Assembly: GCA_964431965.1 (NCBI GenBank)
Contig: CAYSLU010000050.1
Coordinates: forward strand, 1 to 37,506
DNA length: 37,506 bases
Source of the DNA: CAYSLU01 sp964431965
GTDB taxonomy: Bacteria; Verrucomicrobiota; Kiritimatiellia; CAIKKV01; CAYSLU01
Direction of reading: 5' to 3'
Position 1 is the stretch's first letter; each line of letters starts with the position of its first letter. Made by a program: the position numbers and the translations under genes. The notes beneath the pieces were generated by a model. That model was not told where the DNA came from and did no database searches. It was given only the letters and a program-made list of their open reading frames with translations. Shown here piece after piece: positions 6,450-14,703 of the stretch.

Positions 6450-8425
6450 GCTTTGCCTCCCCCCGGCGCGCCCGGCGCGCCGTTCTCCTCGTTCCAGTCC
6501 AGAATCTCCTTCTGCCGCTCGATGCGCTGCATCTGCCGGCTGTACAGCTGATGATAGCGCCCGGCGCGGGCCAGCAGCTCCTCGTGCCGCCCTTCCTCCA
6601 CGATCCGGCCCTTGTCCACCACCACGATCCGGTGGGCATCGATCACGGTCGACAGCCGGTGCGCGATCACGAGGGTCGTCCGGCCCCGGAGAATCGATCG
6701 CAGAGCGTCCTGGATCAGGTGCTCGCTCTCCGCGTCCAAGCTGCTGGTCGCCTCGTCGAGGATCAGGATCTGCGGATCGAGCAGGATCGCCCGCGCCAGG
6801 GCGATCCTCTGGCGCTGCCCCATCGAGAGCCGCACGCCGCGCTCCCCGATGATCGTCTCGTACTGCTCGTCCAGCCGGCTGACGAACTCGTGGCAGTTGG
6901 CGACCTTCGCCGCCGCCTCGATCGCCGCGGCGGATGCCCCGGGATGCCCGTAGGCGACGTTCTCCCGGATCGTCCCGTCGAACAGGAACACCTCCTGGGG
7001 CACCAGGCTCATCAGCCGGCGATAGGACTGAAGCTGGAGGTCGCGGATATCCACGCCGTCCAACAGGACCGACCCGTCGGACGGGTCGAAGAAGCGCATG
7101 ACCAGATTGATGATCGTGCTCTTCCCGGCGCCGCTGGGCCCCACCAGCGCCACGACCTGCCCGCGCGGCACGGCGAAGGTCACGCGGTCGAGGGCGCGCG
7201 TCCCGTTCGGATAGGTGAAGCTCACGTTCTCGAAGGTCAGCCCCTGTTCGATCCGGGCGAACGGCCGCGCGTCGGGCCGGTCCGGCATCCCGCGCGGCTC
7301 GTCCAGGATATCGAACACCCGCTCGGCCGAGGCCGCGTTGCTCTGCAGCTGCGAGAAGGAGTGCATGAACATGAAGATCGGGCTGAAGATCCAGTGCGTG
7401 AACGCACCGAACGCCACCAGTTCGCCCACCTTCATCATCCCGCGGATCGTCTGGTATCCCCCGTACGCCCAGATCGTCACCGTGACGAGCCAGTAGAGCC
7501 CCCATATGCACCGGTGGATGACCATGTTGGCCACGCTGACGTGCAGCTGCTTCCGCCACAGCAGATGAGTCGCGCGCGCGAACTCCCGGCTCTCGTGCGG
7601 CTCGCGGCGGAACACCTTGACCACCTGCATGCCGCTGAACACCTCCGTAAGGCGCCCGCCGATGGCCGCCAGCTCCTCCCTCAGGATCTTCTGGAACGGG
7701 CGCAGCACGGTGAACGTGACATACGCCACCGCCAGCACCAGCCCGGAGAACACGATGCAGGACAGCGTCACGCGCCAGTTGAGGGTGAACATGGAGACCA
7801 TGCCGAGGACGAACATCAGGATGGCCTCGAACGGCGTGAACACGGCCGAGCCGAGCAGGCCGCCCATGTTCTCCGCGTCCTGCTGGATGCGCGTCACGAT
7901 GGCGCCCACCTTCAGCTCCTGGATCCGGTACAGCGGCAGACGCTGAACGTGCTTCATCATCCGCCGCTTCATGGCCGTGATGTAGCAGCCGGTGAGCCGC
8001 TGGCGGACGAAGTCGCCGACGAAGGACACCACCACCTGCGCCAGGCCGATGCCGAGCAGGAGCCCGCAGCTCAGGAAGAGAAAGCGCGCATCGCGCAGCG
8101 GCAGCACGTCGTCGATCAGAATCTTGCTCGCCCACGGGAACGCCATGTTCAGCCCGGAGGACAGTGCGCTGATCGCCAGGATGCCGGCCACCTGCCCGCG
8201 CATGCCGCGGAAGGTATCCGTGTACCGGCGCAGATAGCCTCTCCTCCGGAACTCGCCCAGCGATACCCGCTTCGGCGGCTCGCCGCCGGCCGGCGAAGCG
8301 GCCTTCGCCTCCGGTGGCGATGATCCTTCCGCCGCCGGCGGCGGCCGGTTCCCGAAGATCCCGCGCTCGCGCACGAACCGCCGGTACTGGCGGCGGCTGC
8401 CCTGGTCACGCTCAGACACGTGCAT
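6446..8425 (-). CDS. MsbA-like ABC transporter, fused permease and ATPase
   Basis: A 659-residue half-transporter of the lipid/multidrug exporter type in the inner membrane. Residues 1-75 are a basic, Pro/Ala-rich cytoplasmic tail longer than usual. About 76-360 is the six-helix ABC-transmembrane type 1 domain. The ATPase follows: Walker A GPSGAGKST at 429-437, Q-loop Gln477, signature LSMGQ at 533-537 (Met replaces the usual Gly), Walker B ILILDE at 553-558 and H-loop His589. It works as a homodimer or with an unseen partner. Its gene overlaps the SDR gene by four bases and follows the GNAT gene by 21 bases. Together these suggest export of a modified glycan or lipid, which is inference; no cargo-specific motif is visible. 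Confidence 0.93.
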   Translation of the reverse strand: MHVSERDQGSRRQYRRFVRERGIFGNRPPPAAEGSSPPEAKAASPAGGEPPKRVSLGEFRRRGYLRRYTDTFRGMRGQVAGILAISALSSGLNMAFPWASKILIDDVLPLRDARFLFLSCGLLLGIGLAQVVVSFVGDFVRQRLTGCYITAMKRRMMKHVQRLPLYRIQELKVGAIVTRIQQDAENMGGLLGSAVFTPFEAILMFVLGMVSMFTLNWRVTLSCIVFSGLVLAVAYVTFTVLRPFQKILREELAAIGGRLTEVFSGMQVVKVFRREPHESREFARATHLLWRKQLHVSVANMVIHRCIWGLYWLVTVTIWAYGGYQTIRGMMKVGELVAFGAFTHWIFSPIFMFMHSFSQLQSNAASAERVFDILDEPRGMPDRPDARPFARIEQGLTFENVSFTYPNGTRALDRVTFAVPRGQVVALVGPSGAGKSTIINLVMRFFDPSDGSVLLDGVDIRDLQLQSYRRLMSLVPQEVFLFDGTIRENVAYGHPGASAAAIEAAAKVANCHEFVSRLDEQYETIIGERGVRLSMGQRQRIALARAILLDPQILILDEATSSLDAESEHLIQDALRSILRGRTTLVIAHRLSTVIDAHRIVVVDKGRIVEEGRHEELLARAGRYHQLYSRQMQRIERQKEILDWNEENGAPGAPGGGKA

Positions 8426-8446
8426 CCTCCGGTTGTCGGCCCCGCC

Positions 8447-9433
8447 TCAAGCGACCGCCCCGCGCTCCATCCGGAGCCCATCCACGCGCTCGTCACCCAG
8501 CCCGAGTTCGAACGTGCCGAACCGGCCCGCCAGCCGGAACCCCTCCGCCTCGAAGGCGGACCGCTTTCCGGCATCGAGCGGCGACAGCACCGCCCCGATC
8601 CGGACGGCGCCGCGCGACGCGGCCCATGCCGCGGCGCGGCGCAGAAGGGCCGGCACCGCCCCGGCATGGGCCGGCGCGGCGAACGCATCCACGGTCGCCA
8701 GCCCGTCCGCCGCAATCGCGGCCGTGGCCAGCGCCACCGTCGCTCCGCCATCCGCGGGCCGCGCGGAAAACCAGTTCCCCCGCCCGCCGGCTCGCAGCGC
8801 CTCAAACTTGGGGTACAAGCCCATGCACGACCGCTGCTGCACGTAGCGCACCGAGTGGAGGCCCACGTTCGCGTCGAGCACGTGCGCGTCGTGCGGGTAC
8901 AGGACCAGCGGGATCATCGGGATCCGATCCGCCGCGCTGCCGTCGCCGTCCACCCACGGCCCCGCCGCATCGAGCGACTCGCGGATAGCGGCCTCGGGCG
9001 CAAGCGGCCCCCGGACATAGGCCATGACGGTCGAGCCCGGGAGGCGATGCCACCCGAGCCGATGGTACACCCGGAAGGCGGCCGGATTCGTGGTGGCGAG
9101 AAACAGCATGCGCCCGCCAGCCGCGACAAACTCGTCACGCGCACGCCGGCACAAGACACCCGCCAGGCCGCGCCCGCGCCACGACTCCGCCACCGCGACC
9201 TCGCCCATCCCGCCCAGTTCCGGCCGCGCCAGCGGCTGCGTCACCCGGCACGTGCCCACGAGCACGCCACTCTCACGCGCGGCGTAGACGACATCCCGGT
9301 TGGCCCCCTGCTCGCCGACCGTCAGCGTCGGCCGATGGTGCTCGAACGAGGCGCCAAACGCCGCCTGCCAGAGCGCCAGCAGTTCATCGGCACCCGCCGC
9401 AGCAACCGGCAAGTCCACCCGCGCGATGTCCAT
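8447..9433 (-). CDS. GNAT-family N-acetyltransferase
   Basis: A 328-residue cytoplasmic acyl-CoA transferase. Motif A lies at about 76-98, with the pyrophosphate-binding loop RGRGLA around residues 86-91, and a following Asn-x-x-Ala-x-x-x-Tyr segment (TNPAAFRVYHRLGW) typical of GNAT motif B. The second half (about 160-328) is longer than in a minimal GNAT (about 150 residues) and may be a second, degenerate GNAT-like domain, a layout seen in some double-domain members; it lacks a clear RGxGxA loop. The gene lies 13 bases after exonuclease III and 21 before the ABC transporter. The acceptor is unknown. Confidence 0.82.
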   Translation of the reverse strand: MDIARVDLPVAAAGADELLALWQAAFGASFEHHRPTLTVGEQGANRDVVYAARESGVLVGTCRVTQPLARPELGGMGEVAVAESWRGRGLAGVLCRRARDEFVAAGGRMLFLATTNPAAFRVYHRLGWHRLPGSTVMAYVRGPLAPEAAIRESLDAAGPWVDGDGSAADRIPMIPLVLYPHDAHVLDANVGLHSVRYVQQRSCMGLYPKFEALRAGGRGNWFSARPADGGATVALATAAIAADGLATVDAFAAPAHAGAVPALLRRAAAWAASRGAVRIGAVLSPLDAGKRSAFEAEGFRLAGRFGTFELGLGDERVDGLRMERGAVA

Positions 9434-9446
9434 CGGGCGCCCCCCT

Positions 9447-10220
9447 CTACACGTCGAATTCGGCGACGACCAGCGTGTGATCCGAAGGCCGGGACTGCAG
9501 GCGCGGCTTCACGTCGATGGCGCAGCCCACGGACGTCCTCGCAAGCGGCCGCGTCGCCAGAACGTGATCGACGCGCCAGCCCATGTTCCGCTTCACGGCG
9601 TCGATCGTCCGATAGTCGAAAAACGTGTACTGCCCCGGCTCGGGGTGATGCTTGCGGAATACGTCCACGAACCCCCATTCCACAGCCTTCGCAAACACAT
9701 CGCGCACGGACTGGTGATAGCACACGTGATCCGCCTGTTGCGCCGCGTTGTGAATGTCCATGGCAGCGGGCGCCACATTCATGTCGCCCACCCACACCAC
9801 GGCCTGGCGCGGCGTGTAGCGGCGCTCGAAGAGGTGACGCAGCCGGGCAAACCACTCGAGCTTGTACGCGAACATCGGGTTGTCCAGCTCGCGGCCTTGG
9901 GGCACGTATGTATTCACGATGCGGACGGAGCCGAGCCGGGCGCACATGATGCGGGCCTCGTCCGCCGGCCCCGAATCGTCAAGCCCGAACCGGACGTCCT
10001 TCAGCGGCTCGCGCGTGATGATGGCGACGCCCGCCCCGCCCTTCTGCCCGCGGAAGGCCACCTGATAGCCGGCGCCCGTGATGTCCGCCGCCGGAAAATC
10101 TTCGTCCGGCGCCTTGGTCTCCTGCAGGCACAGCGCATCCAGCTCGTGCCGCTTCAGGACGTCGAAAACGGCCTCCATCCGCGAGCGGATGGAGTTCACA
10201 TTAAATGTCCCGATCTTCAT
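9447..10220 (-). CDS. xthA: Exodeoxyribonuclease III
   Basis: A 257-residue AP endonuclease/3'-5' exonuclease of the EEP superfamily, involved in base-excision repair in the cytoplasm. All family landmarks are present: Asn7, Glu34 in LQETK, Tyr105 in NTYVPQG, Asp146 and Asn148 in GDMNVAP, Asp218 in WRVDHV, and the terminal SDH with His248. Length is normal (E. coli protein 268). The start is the ATG of MKIGTFNVNS, preceded by AAAGGG; the frame extends upstream without support. The gene begins ten bases after the heparinase-like gene ends and is followed 13 bases later by a GNAT gene, so a DNA-repair enzyme sits inside an otherwise carbohydrate-directed run. Confidence 0.95.
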   Translation of the reverse strand: MKIGTFNVNSIRSRMEAVFDVLKRHELDALCLQETKAPDEDFPAADITGAGYQVAFRGQKGGAGVAIITREPLKDVRFGLDDSGPADEARIMCARLGSVRIVNTYVPQGRELDNPMFAYKLEWFARLRHLFERRYTPRQAVVWVGDMNVAPAAMDIHNAAQQADHVCYHQSVRDVFAKAVEWGFVDVFRKHHPEPGQYTFFDYRTIDAVKRNMGWRVDHVLATRPLARTSVGCAIDVKPRLQSRPSDHTLVVAEFDV

Positions 10221-10230
10221 GGCCACCCTT

Positions 10231-12327
10231 TCAGTCCGGCCCGCGCCGCACACCGAGCCGCTCAAAAACCGCTCCGGCCAGCGAAGCCGGCGCATCGGCC
10301 TTCCGGCGCAGGTCCACCGCATACGTTCGCACGCCGGCGTCTCCGCTCACCCGGACCGCAACCGCATCGGTATCGGGCAGCGCTTCGCCGCCGGCCTGAA
10401 CCGGCAGCAGATCGACCCGACGCGCCGCCAAGCGGTCGCCCGACAAGTCGTAGACCGCCACAAACAGAGCCCCGAGCCCCGTGCGCCGACACATCACAAA
10501 CGGGACCGCATCGCGCTGATTGTAGCCGATCCCCACGCCCTGAAGCACCTCCGAGTCCGCAGCTCCGGCCAGCACAACGCCCAGGGAGCGGCCGCCGCCC
10601 GCATCGAACCGGAACTCGTGCGCCGGCGCTCGGGCCAGGCGCCGAACGCCCGTCAGATGCTGATACCCGCTCGACCGGCCCAGGGGGCCGTCGACCCGCT
10701 CGCCAGGCGCGTTGGTCGCGAGTGCGCCACGGCCGTGGATGACCCAGTCGATATGCGCCTTCCGGCGCCCGGTGACGCTGAACGCATCGACGACCAGGTC
10801 CCCGTCGAGTACGACAAAGCGGCGCAGCAGGCAGCCGGGATAGGCGCCCTCGGAAGCGCACAGGGCCGCCGCGTAGCCGTTGGTCTCCGAGAAGAACCAC
10901 AGTTCGCCGGTCGTCGGCTCCTGGTCGCGGCCATCGATGACGACGGTGTTGTGCGCCACCGTCGTTCGGCACCACGTCTTGTACTCGGGCACGCTGTAGC
11001 TGATCCGGCCGGGATCGAGCAACCACTCGCGCCCCAGACCGTAGAGCACCAGGTTCAGCTTGTCCGGATGCCCGTGTCCTTCGCCGTGGATGCCGTAGTC
11101 CACCATCGCGCAGACGGACCGGTCGCCCGCCCCGCCGCGCAGCACCGCCACGCCGATCCCGGTCAGCGCCGCGCTGGCCGGCGGCGCGCCGGACGCCACC
11201 CGCTTCGCGTCGGCGTACGGCGCGAACACCTCATCGCCGAAGTAGCGACGGGCCCAGTCGTAGAACCGGCTGTAGCCCGCCAGGCTCGCGGGGTCGCTGT
11301 CGTGGAACACCGGGAACTGGCCGTTCGGATAGGCCATCCGGATCGGGCCGAGCCAGAGGCTCTTGAGGCGGGCGTTGCCGGCAAAGTCCCAGCCCGCGCG
11401 TCGGGCGACGTCGAGCGTCTGCATGATCGCCTGGAGCGCATAGAACTGGTAGGCGATCGTTCCCTCGAACCAGAGGCCGTCCTCGGTGACGCTGTTTTCG
11501 AGCTGCCACAGCAGGCCGTGTCCGCCATGCACGGCCTCGTTCAGCAGCGTGGCATCGCCGATGCTCAGCCCGACCGTCGCGTACGCGGCGTTGAACCAGG
11601 TCTGGTGGTTGTTGCGGTTGCCCGTGAACCCCTGGAACCGGTGAATTTCCCATGCCGCGGACGCGAGGTAGTTGGTGATCGTCACCCGGTCCGCGCCGGA
11701 CAGGCTCGTGGACCCGGCGAGCCAGTCGTAGGCCTTGGCCAGATCGATCAGCGAGACGGCCTCGTCTAGCAGCTGGCAATAGCGCCGGCCGCCAACCACG
11801 GCGAGCAGGCCCCGCCGGCCCCATCGATCGTGCCGTTCGAATGTCGGATAGAGCACGGCGAGATCGAGCATGGCGGACCGGGCCGGAAGCGCGTAGCGCT
11901 CATCACCGGTCATGGCGAAAGCCAGAGCCAGGTCGCGGCATCCCTGATCGACCCGGTTGTTCAGGATCGTCCGGTAGGCGGCGACGGTCTGGTCGTCCGT
12001 GTAGGCGGCCTTGCAGGACGGGCACACGTGCCGCTCAAGGCTCTCGGGCTTGAGCCGCGCGCCGTCCTTCGGGCAGGCGTAGTAGAAGATCCACTGCGAC
12101 TCCTTCCGGGGCAGAACGAGGGGCTCCCTCAGAATGGCATCGGCGCGCCGAACGGCCTGGGCCCACTCGTTGGAGCGTGCCGGGTCGGCCTTCCAGCCGG
12201 CCAACTCCGACGCCGTCCGCTCCACGCGCGGCGCGGGCGGGAACGCGACCGGCGGCGGGGCCTCGGCGGCCGCCCCGCCCGCCGACACTGCGAGCGCCAG
12301 CAGACATGGCCGTGCCCACCCGCTCAC
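10231..12327 (-). CDS. Heparinase II/III-like polysaccharide lyase, secreted
   Basis: A 698-residue exported protein likely to cleave uronic-acid polysaccharide by beta-elimination. Residues 1-22 are a signal peptide. An alpha-toroid domain follows, with NNHQTWFNAA (239-248) carrying the likely catalytic Asn/His region, then the C-terminal beta domain with the family hallmark HGEGHGHPDKLNL (414-426) and HNTVVIDG (459-466). Cys85, His100, Cys102 and Cys105 form a CPxDG...HxCPxC cluster that could bind zinc. The start is a GTG sharing GTGA with the sulfatase stop; the open frame upstream is a shadow. Coupling to a sulfatase suggests a sulfated substrate such as a glycosaminoglycan or ulvan/fucoidan-like polymer. 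The polysaccharide-lyase family number cannot be assigned by eye. Confidence 0.85.
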   Translation of the reverse strand: MSGWARPCLLALAVSAGGAAAEAPPPVAFPPAPRVERTASELAGWKADPARSNEWAQAVRRADAILREPLVLPRKESQWIFYYACPKDGARLKPESLERHVCPSCKAAYTDDQTVAAYRTILNNRVDQGCRDLALAFAMTGDERYALPARSAMLDLAVLYPTFERHDRWGRRGLLAVVGGRRYCQLLDEAVSLIDLAKAYDWLAGSTSLSGADRVTITNYLASAAWEIHRFQGFTGNRNNHQTWFNAAYATVGLSIGDATLLNEAVHGGHGLLWQLENSVTEDGLWFEGTIAYQFYALQAIMQTLDVARRAGWDFAGNARLKSLWLGPIRMAYPNGQFPVFHDSDPASLAGYSRFYDWARRYFGDEVFAPYADAKRVASGAPPASAALTGIGVAVLRGGAGDRSVCAMVDYGIHGEGHGHPDKLNLVLYGLGREWLLDPGRISYSVPEYKTWCRTTVAHNTVVIDGRDQEPTTGELWFFSETNGYAAALCASEGAYPGCLLRRFVVLDGDLVVDAFSVTGRRKAHIDWVIHGRGALATNAPGERVDGPLGRSSGYQHLTGVRRLARAPAHEFRFDAGGGRSLGVVLAGAADSEVLQGVGIGYNQRDAVPFVMCRRTGLGALFVAVYDLSGDRLAARRVDLLPVQAGGEALPDTDAVAVRVSGDAGVRTYAVDLRRKADAPASLAGAVFERLGVRRGPD

Positions 12328-13850
12328 GGCCGGGCCAGCCAATCGCGCAGCGCGTCTTCGGGCCGCTCCGGGAAGCCGCGGATCCCGCGGGATGCATCGA
12401 ACTGGTAGATCCGTCCAGCCGGCCACACCTCGTGCGGAAACGCCCGCAAGTCGCCTCCGTCGAGGGCCCCAGAGCCCCCCGCGCCGCCCAGCGCCTGCGC
12501 GGCGGCGCACCTCAGCCGGGCCGCCACCTCCGGATCCGAGCCCGCCAGCTGCCGCATCTCGCGGGGATCCTCTTCGAGGTTGAACAGCTGCTCCAGCCCG
12601 CCGTTGGCCATGAAGATGTACTTCCAGGCCCCTTCGCGGACCATCACCTTGAACCCGGGGGTCCCCGGACGCCCGTAGTAGCCGAACAGCCGCTCGCGTG
12701 GCGCCGCCCGCCCGTCGAGCACGCCCAGCAGGTCGATCCCATCGCGCAGGTCCGGCGCCCCGGCCGCCCTCGTGGCCACTCCGAACAGGTCGACCAGCCC
12801 CGCCAGCTCGGGCCGGCGCACCCCGGCAGGCACCCGGGCCGGCCAGCTCACGAGAAGCGGGATGTGGCACGACTCCTCGAAGAAGCTCTCCTTCTGCCAG
12901 GCGTGGTGGTCACCCAGGTGGTCGCCGTGGTCGGTGAAGAAGCAGATGAGCGTGTTCTCGGCATCGCCGCCCGACTCGACGGCATCGAGGATCCGGCCGA
13001 GGCACCAGTCGATGTACGAGATCTCGCCGTAGTAGCGGGCCTTGAGCACCCGCGCGTGCGAGTCGGTGATGTCGTCGGCCCAGATCAGCCGGTTCATCCA
13101 CGGGATCTGCTGGTCCATGTGGTCGACGTCCAGCCGCCCGCGCACCGGGCTCGGCATGCGATCGGGATCGTACATCCGGTTGAACGGGATCGGCGGCGCG
13201 AACGGCGGGTGCGGGCCGATGAAGGATACGAACCCGAACCACGGGCGCCCTTCATCCGACCGGATGCACTCGACGGCCCGGTCGGCGGCCCAGCCCTCGA
13301 CCGTAAGCGCGGCCGGGAGCGGGCTCATCTGGGGCATGTAGTACATCTCGGTCCGCTCGCCCATGAGCTGCTCGATCCAGTCGAACTCGGGATGCTCGCG
13401 CCGGATGAAGGAGGCAAACGCATCGGCCTCGCGCGAGGTCCGGCTTCCCCACATTTCCTCGCTGCGCAGGTGCGTCTGGAACCCGATCTCCTCGTCGTAC
13501 GGGAGGCAGTGGAACTTGCCGATTCCGAACGTGCGATAGCCCTGCCGCTGCAGCGTCCGCGCGAGGTAGGGGCCGCAGCGATCCTCCATCGCGGCCGGCT
13601 GGCCCGCCGCCGGAGGCGCGATGTCGTTCGCGAACGAACGCGTGGTGAGCGGATCGCGCCCCGTGCGGATGGCGTAGCGGGCGGCGACGCAGACCGGGCA
13701 GTTCGAGTACGCGCGGTCGAACGAAACGCCCCGGGCCACAAGCCGGTCGAAGTTCGGCGTGTAGACGATCGGGTTTCCCAGCGCGGCGATCGTGTCGTAC
13801 CGCTGCTGGTCGGTCATCACGTACAGGATATTGGGCTTCTTCATGCTCAT
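12324..13850 (-). CDS. Sulfatase (type I, formylglycine-dependent)
   Basis: A 508-residue sulfatase hydrolysing a sulfate ester, probably from a carbohydrate. PNILYVMTDQQR at the N terminus supplies metal ligands Asp14 and Gln15. Cys54 in CVAARYAIRTGR (54-65) is the residue to be converted to formylglycine: a Cys-x-Ala-x-Arg core followed by the usual x-TGR. FTDHGDHLGDH further on gives the second set of Asp/His ligands. The start shares ATGA with the end of the carbon-nitrogen hydrolase. No signal peptide is visible, so the enzyme appears cytoplasmic, in contrast to the neighbouring secreted lyase. A maturase (anSME or FGE) must be elsewhere in the genome. Sulfatase subfamily and substrate are not determinable here. 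Confidence 0.92.
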   Translation of the reverse strand: MSMKKPNILYVMTDQQRYDTIAALGNPIVYTPNFDRLVARGVSFDRAYSNCPVCVAARYAIRTGRDPLTTRSFANDIAPPAAGQPAAMEDRCGPYLARTLQRQGYRTFGIGKFHCLPYDEEIGFQTHLRSEEMWGSRTSREADAFASFIRREHPEFDWIEQLMGERTEMYYMPQMSPLPAALTVEGWAADRAVECIRSDEGRPWFGFVSFIGPHPPFAPPIPFNRMYDPDRMPSPVRGRLDVDHMDQQIPWMNRLIWADDITDSHARVLKARYYGEISYIDWCLGRILDAVESGGDAENTLICFFTDHGDHLGDHHAWQKESFFEESCHIPLLVSWPARVPAGVRRPELAGLVDLFGVATRAAGAPDLRDGIDLLGVLDGRAAPRERLFGYYGRPGTPGFKVMVREGAWKYIFMANGGLEQLFNLEEDPREMRQLAGSDPEVAARLRCAAAQALGGAGGSGALDGGDLRAFPHEVWPAGRIYQFDASRGIRGFPERPEDALRDWLARP

Positions 13851-14686
13851 GGCTCGTACAGATCGGGCCGCGCGTCGGCGAGCGACCGGTAGTGTCCCAT
13901 CCATTCCCTCCGGCAGCGGTCCAGCCGCTCCGGGTCCAGGTCCGCGATCACCATCGCCTCCTCGCCGGCCACGCTCTCGGCCACGACCTCGCCGTCCGGG
14001 CCGAACACCGCCACGTAGCCGGGAAACCACTCGCCCGCCTCCGTCTCTCCGACGGCGTCCGCGTAGATCGCGTAGGTCGAGTAGTCGTACGCCCTCGCCC
14101 GCCAGTACGTGTTGACGTGCCGGCGCCGCTTCGCCAGTGCAGCCGGGTAGTCGCGCCGCTCGCCGCGCTCGTAGAAGCAGTGGCACGTGGGCGTGAACAG
14201 CAGGTCGGCCCCTCTGCGCACCAGCGTCTCGGACGCGCGCGGGAAGGCGCTGTCGTAGCAGATCTGGACGCCCATACGGACGAAGCCCAGGTCCTGAACA
14301 GCCAGCCGGTCGCCGGCGGCGCACACCTTCCGCTCGCTCTCCGTCAGGTGACACTTCCGGTAGTTCAGCCACAGGCCGCCGGGCCCGGCGGCGCACTGGG
14401 ACACGAAAAACACCCCGTCCGAGCGCTCCAGATAGCCCGCCGAGACGCACACCCCGAGCGCGGCGGCTTCATCGCGGAGCCGCCGGATCTCAGGCCCGTC
14501 CGCGCGCAGGGAGGACCGCTCGACCTGCGCCAGATCGTAGCCGGAAAGAATGCCCTCCGGAAACAGCACCAGCCGCGCCCCCGCCTCGGCCGCCTTCCGC
14601 ATCCAGGCCATGACGCTGTCGAGATTCGCGGCAACCCGGCCCGTCCGCGGGGTCAGCGTCACGGCGGCCACGCGAAATGGTTCCAC
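13847..14686 (-). CDS. Carbon-nitrogen hydrolase (nitrilase superfamily)
   Basis: A 279-residue cytoplasmic amidase-fold protein. The Glu-Lys-Cys triad is complete: Glu44 in LFPEGILSGYD, Lys111 in NYRKCHL and Cys143 in VQICYDSAFPR. The second acidic helper residue region (ESERKV) is also present. The start chosen is a GTG with GAGGTG seven bases upstream; an in-frame GTG at 14701 would add five residues. It follows the esterase by 17 bases and overlaps the sulfatase by ATGA. Nitrilase-superfamily branches include N-carbamoyl amino-acid hydrolases, ureidopropionases and amidases; which applies is unclear. Removal of an N-acyl or amide group from an amino sugar would fit the neighbourhood but is speculation. 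Confidence 0.87.
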   Translation of the reverse strand: MEPFRVAAVTLTPRTGRVAANLDSVMAWMRKAAEAGARLVLFPEGILSGYDLAQVERSSLRADGPEIRRLRDEAAALGVCVSAGYLERSDGVFFVSQCAAGPGGLWLNYRKCHLTESERKVCAAGDRLAVQDLGFVRMGVQICYDSAFPRASETLVRRGADLLFTPTCHCFYERGERRDYPAALAKRRRHVNTYWRARAYDYSTYAIYADAVGETEAGEWFPGYVAVFGPDGEVVAESVAGEEAMVIADLDPERLDRCRREWMGHYRSLADARPDLYEP

Positions 14687-14703
14687 GGCAGAGCACCTCA
14701 CGA

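Noticed and set aside
6450..8135. Upstream extension of the SDR frame to a protein of about 890 residues
   Set aside because: The extra part runs in another frame of the ABC transporter gene, is Arg/Pro/Gly-rich with no family match, and a GTG with a GTGA overlap gives a normal SDR start.
6551..8323. 590-codon open frame on the plus strand antisense to the ABC transporter
   Set aside because: High GC makes long antisense frames common; composition is His/Arg/Asp-rich without hydrophobic core, and the opposite strand encodes an intact ABC protein.
10078..11769. 563-codon plus-strand frame opposite the lyase
   Set aside because: Antisense shadow; no ribosome site or recognisable motif.
12328..12870. 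Longer start for the heparinase-like lyase
   Set aside because: It would read through the sulfatase gene in another frame and bury the clear signal peptide.
13851..14450. Longer start for the sulfatase
   Set aside because: The added residues overlap the C-N hydrolase in another frame; the domain begins at MSMKKPNILY.
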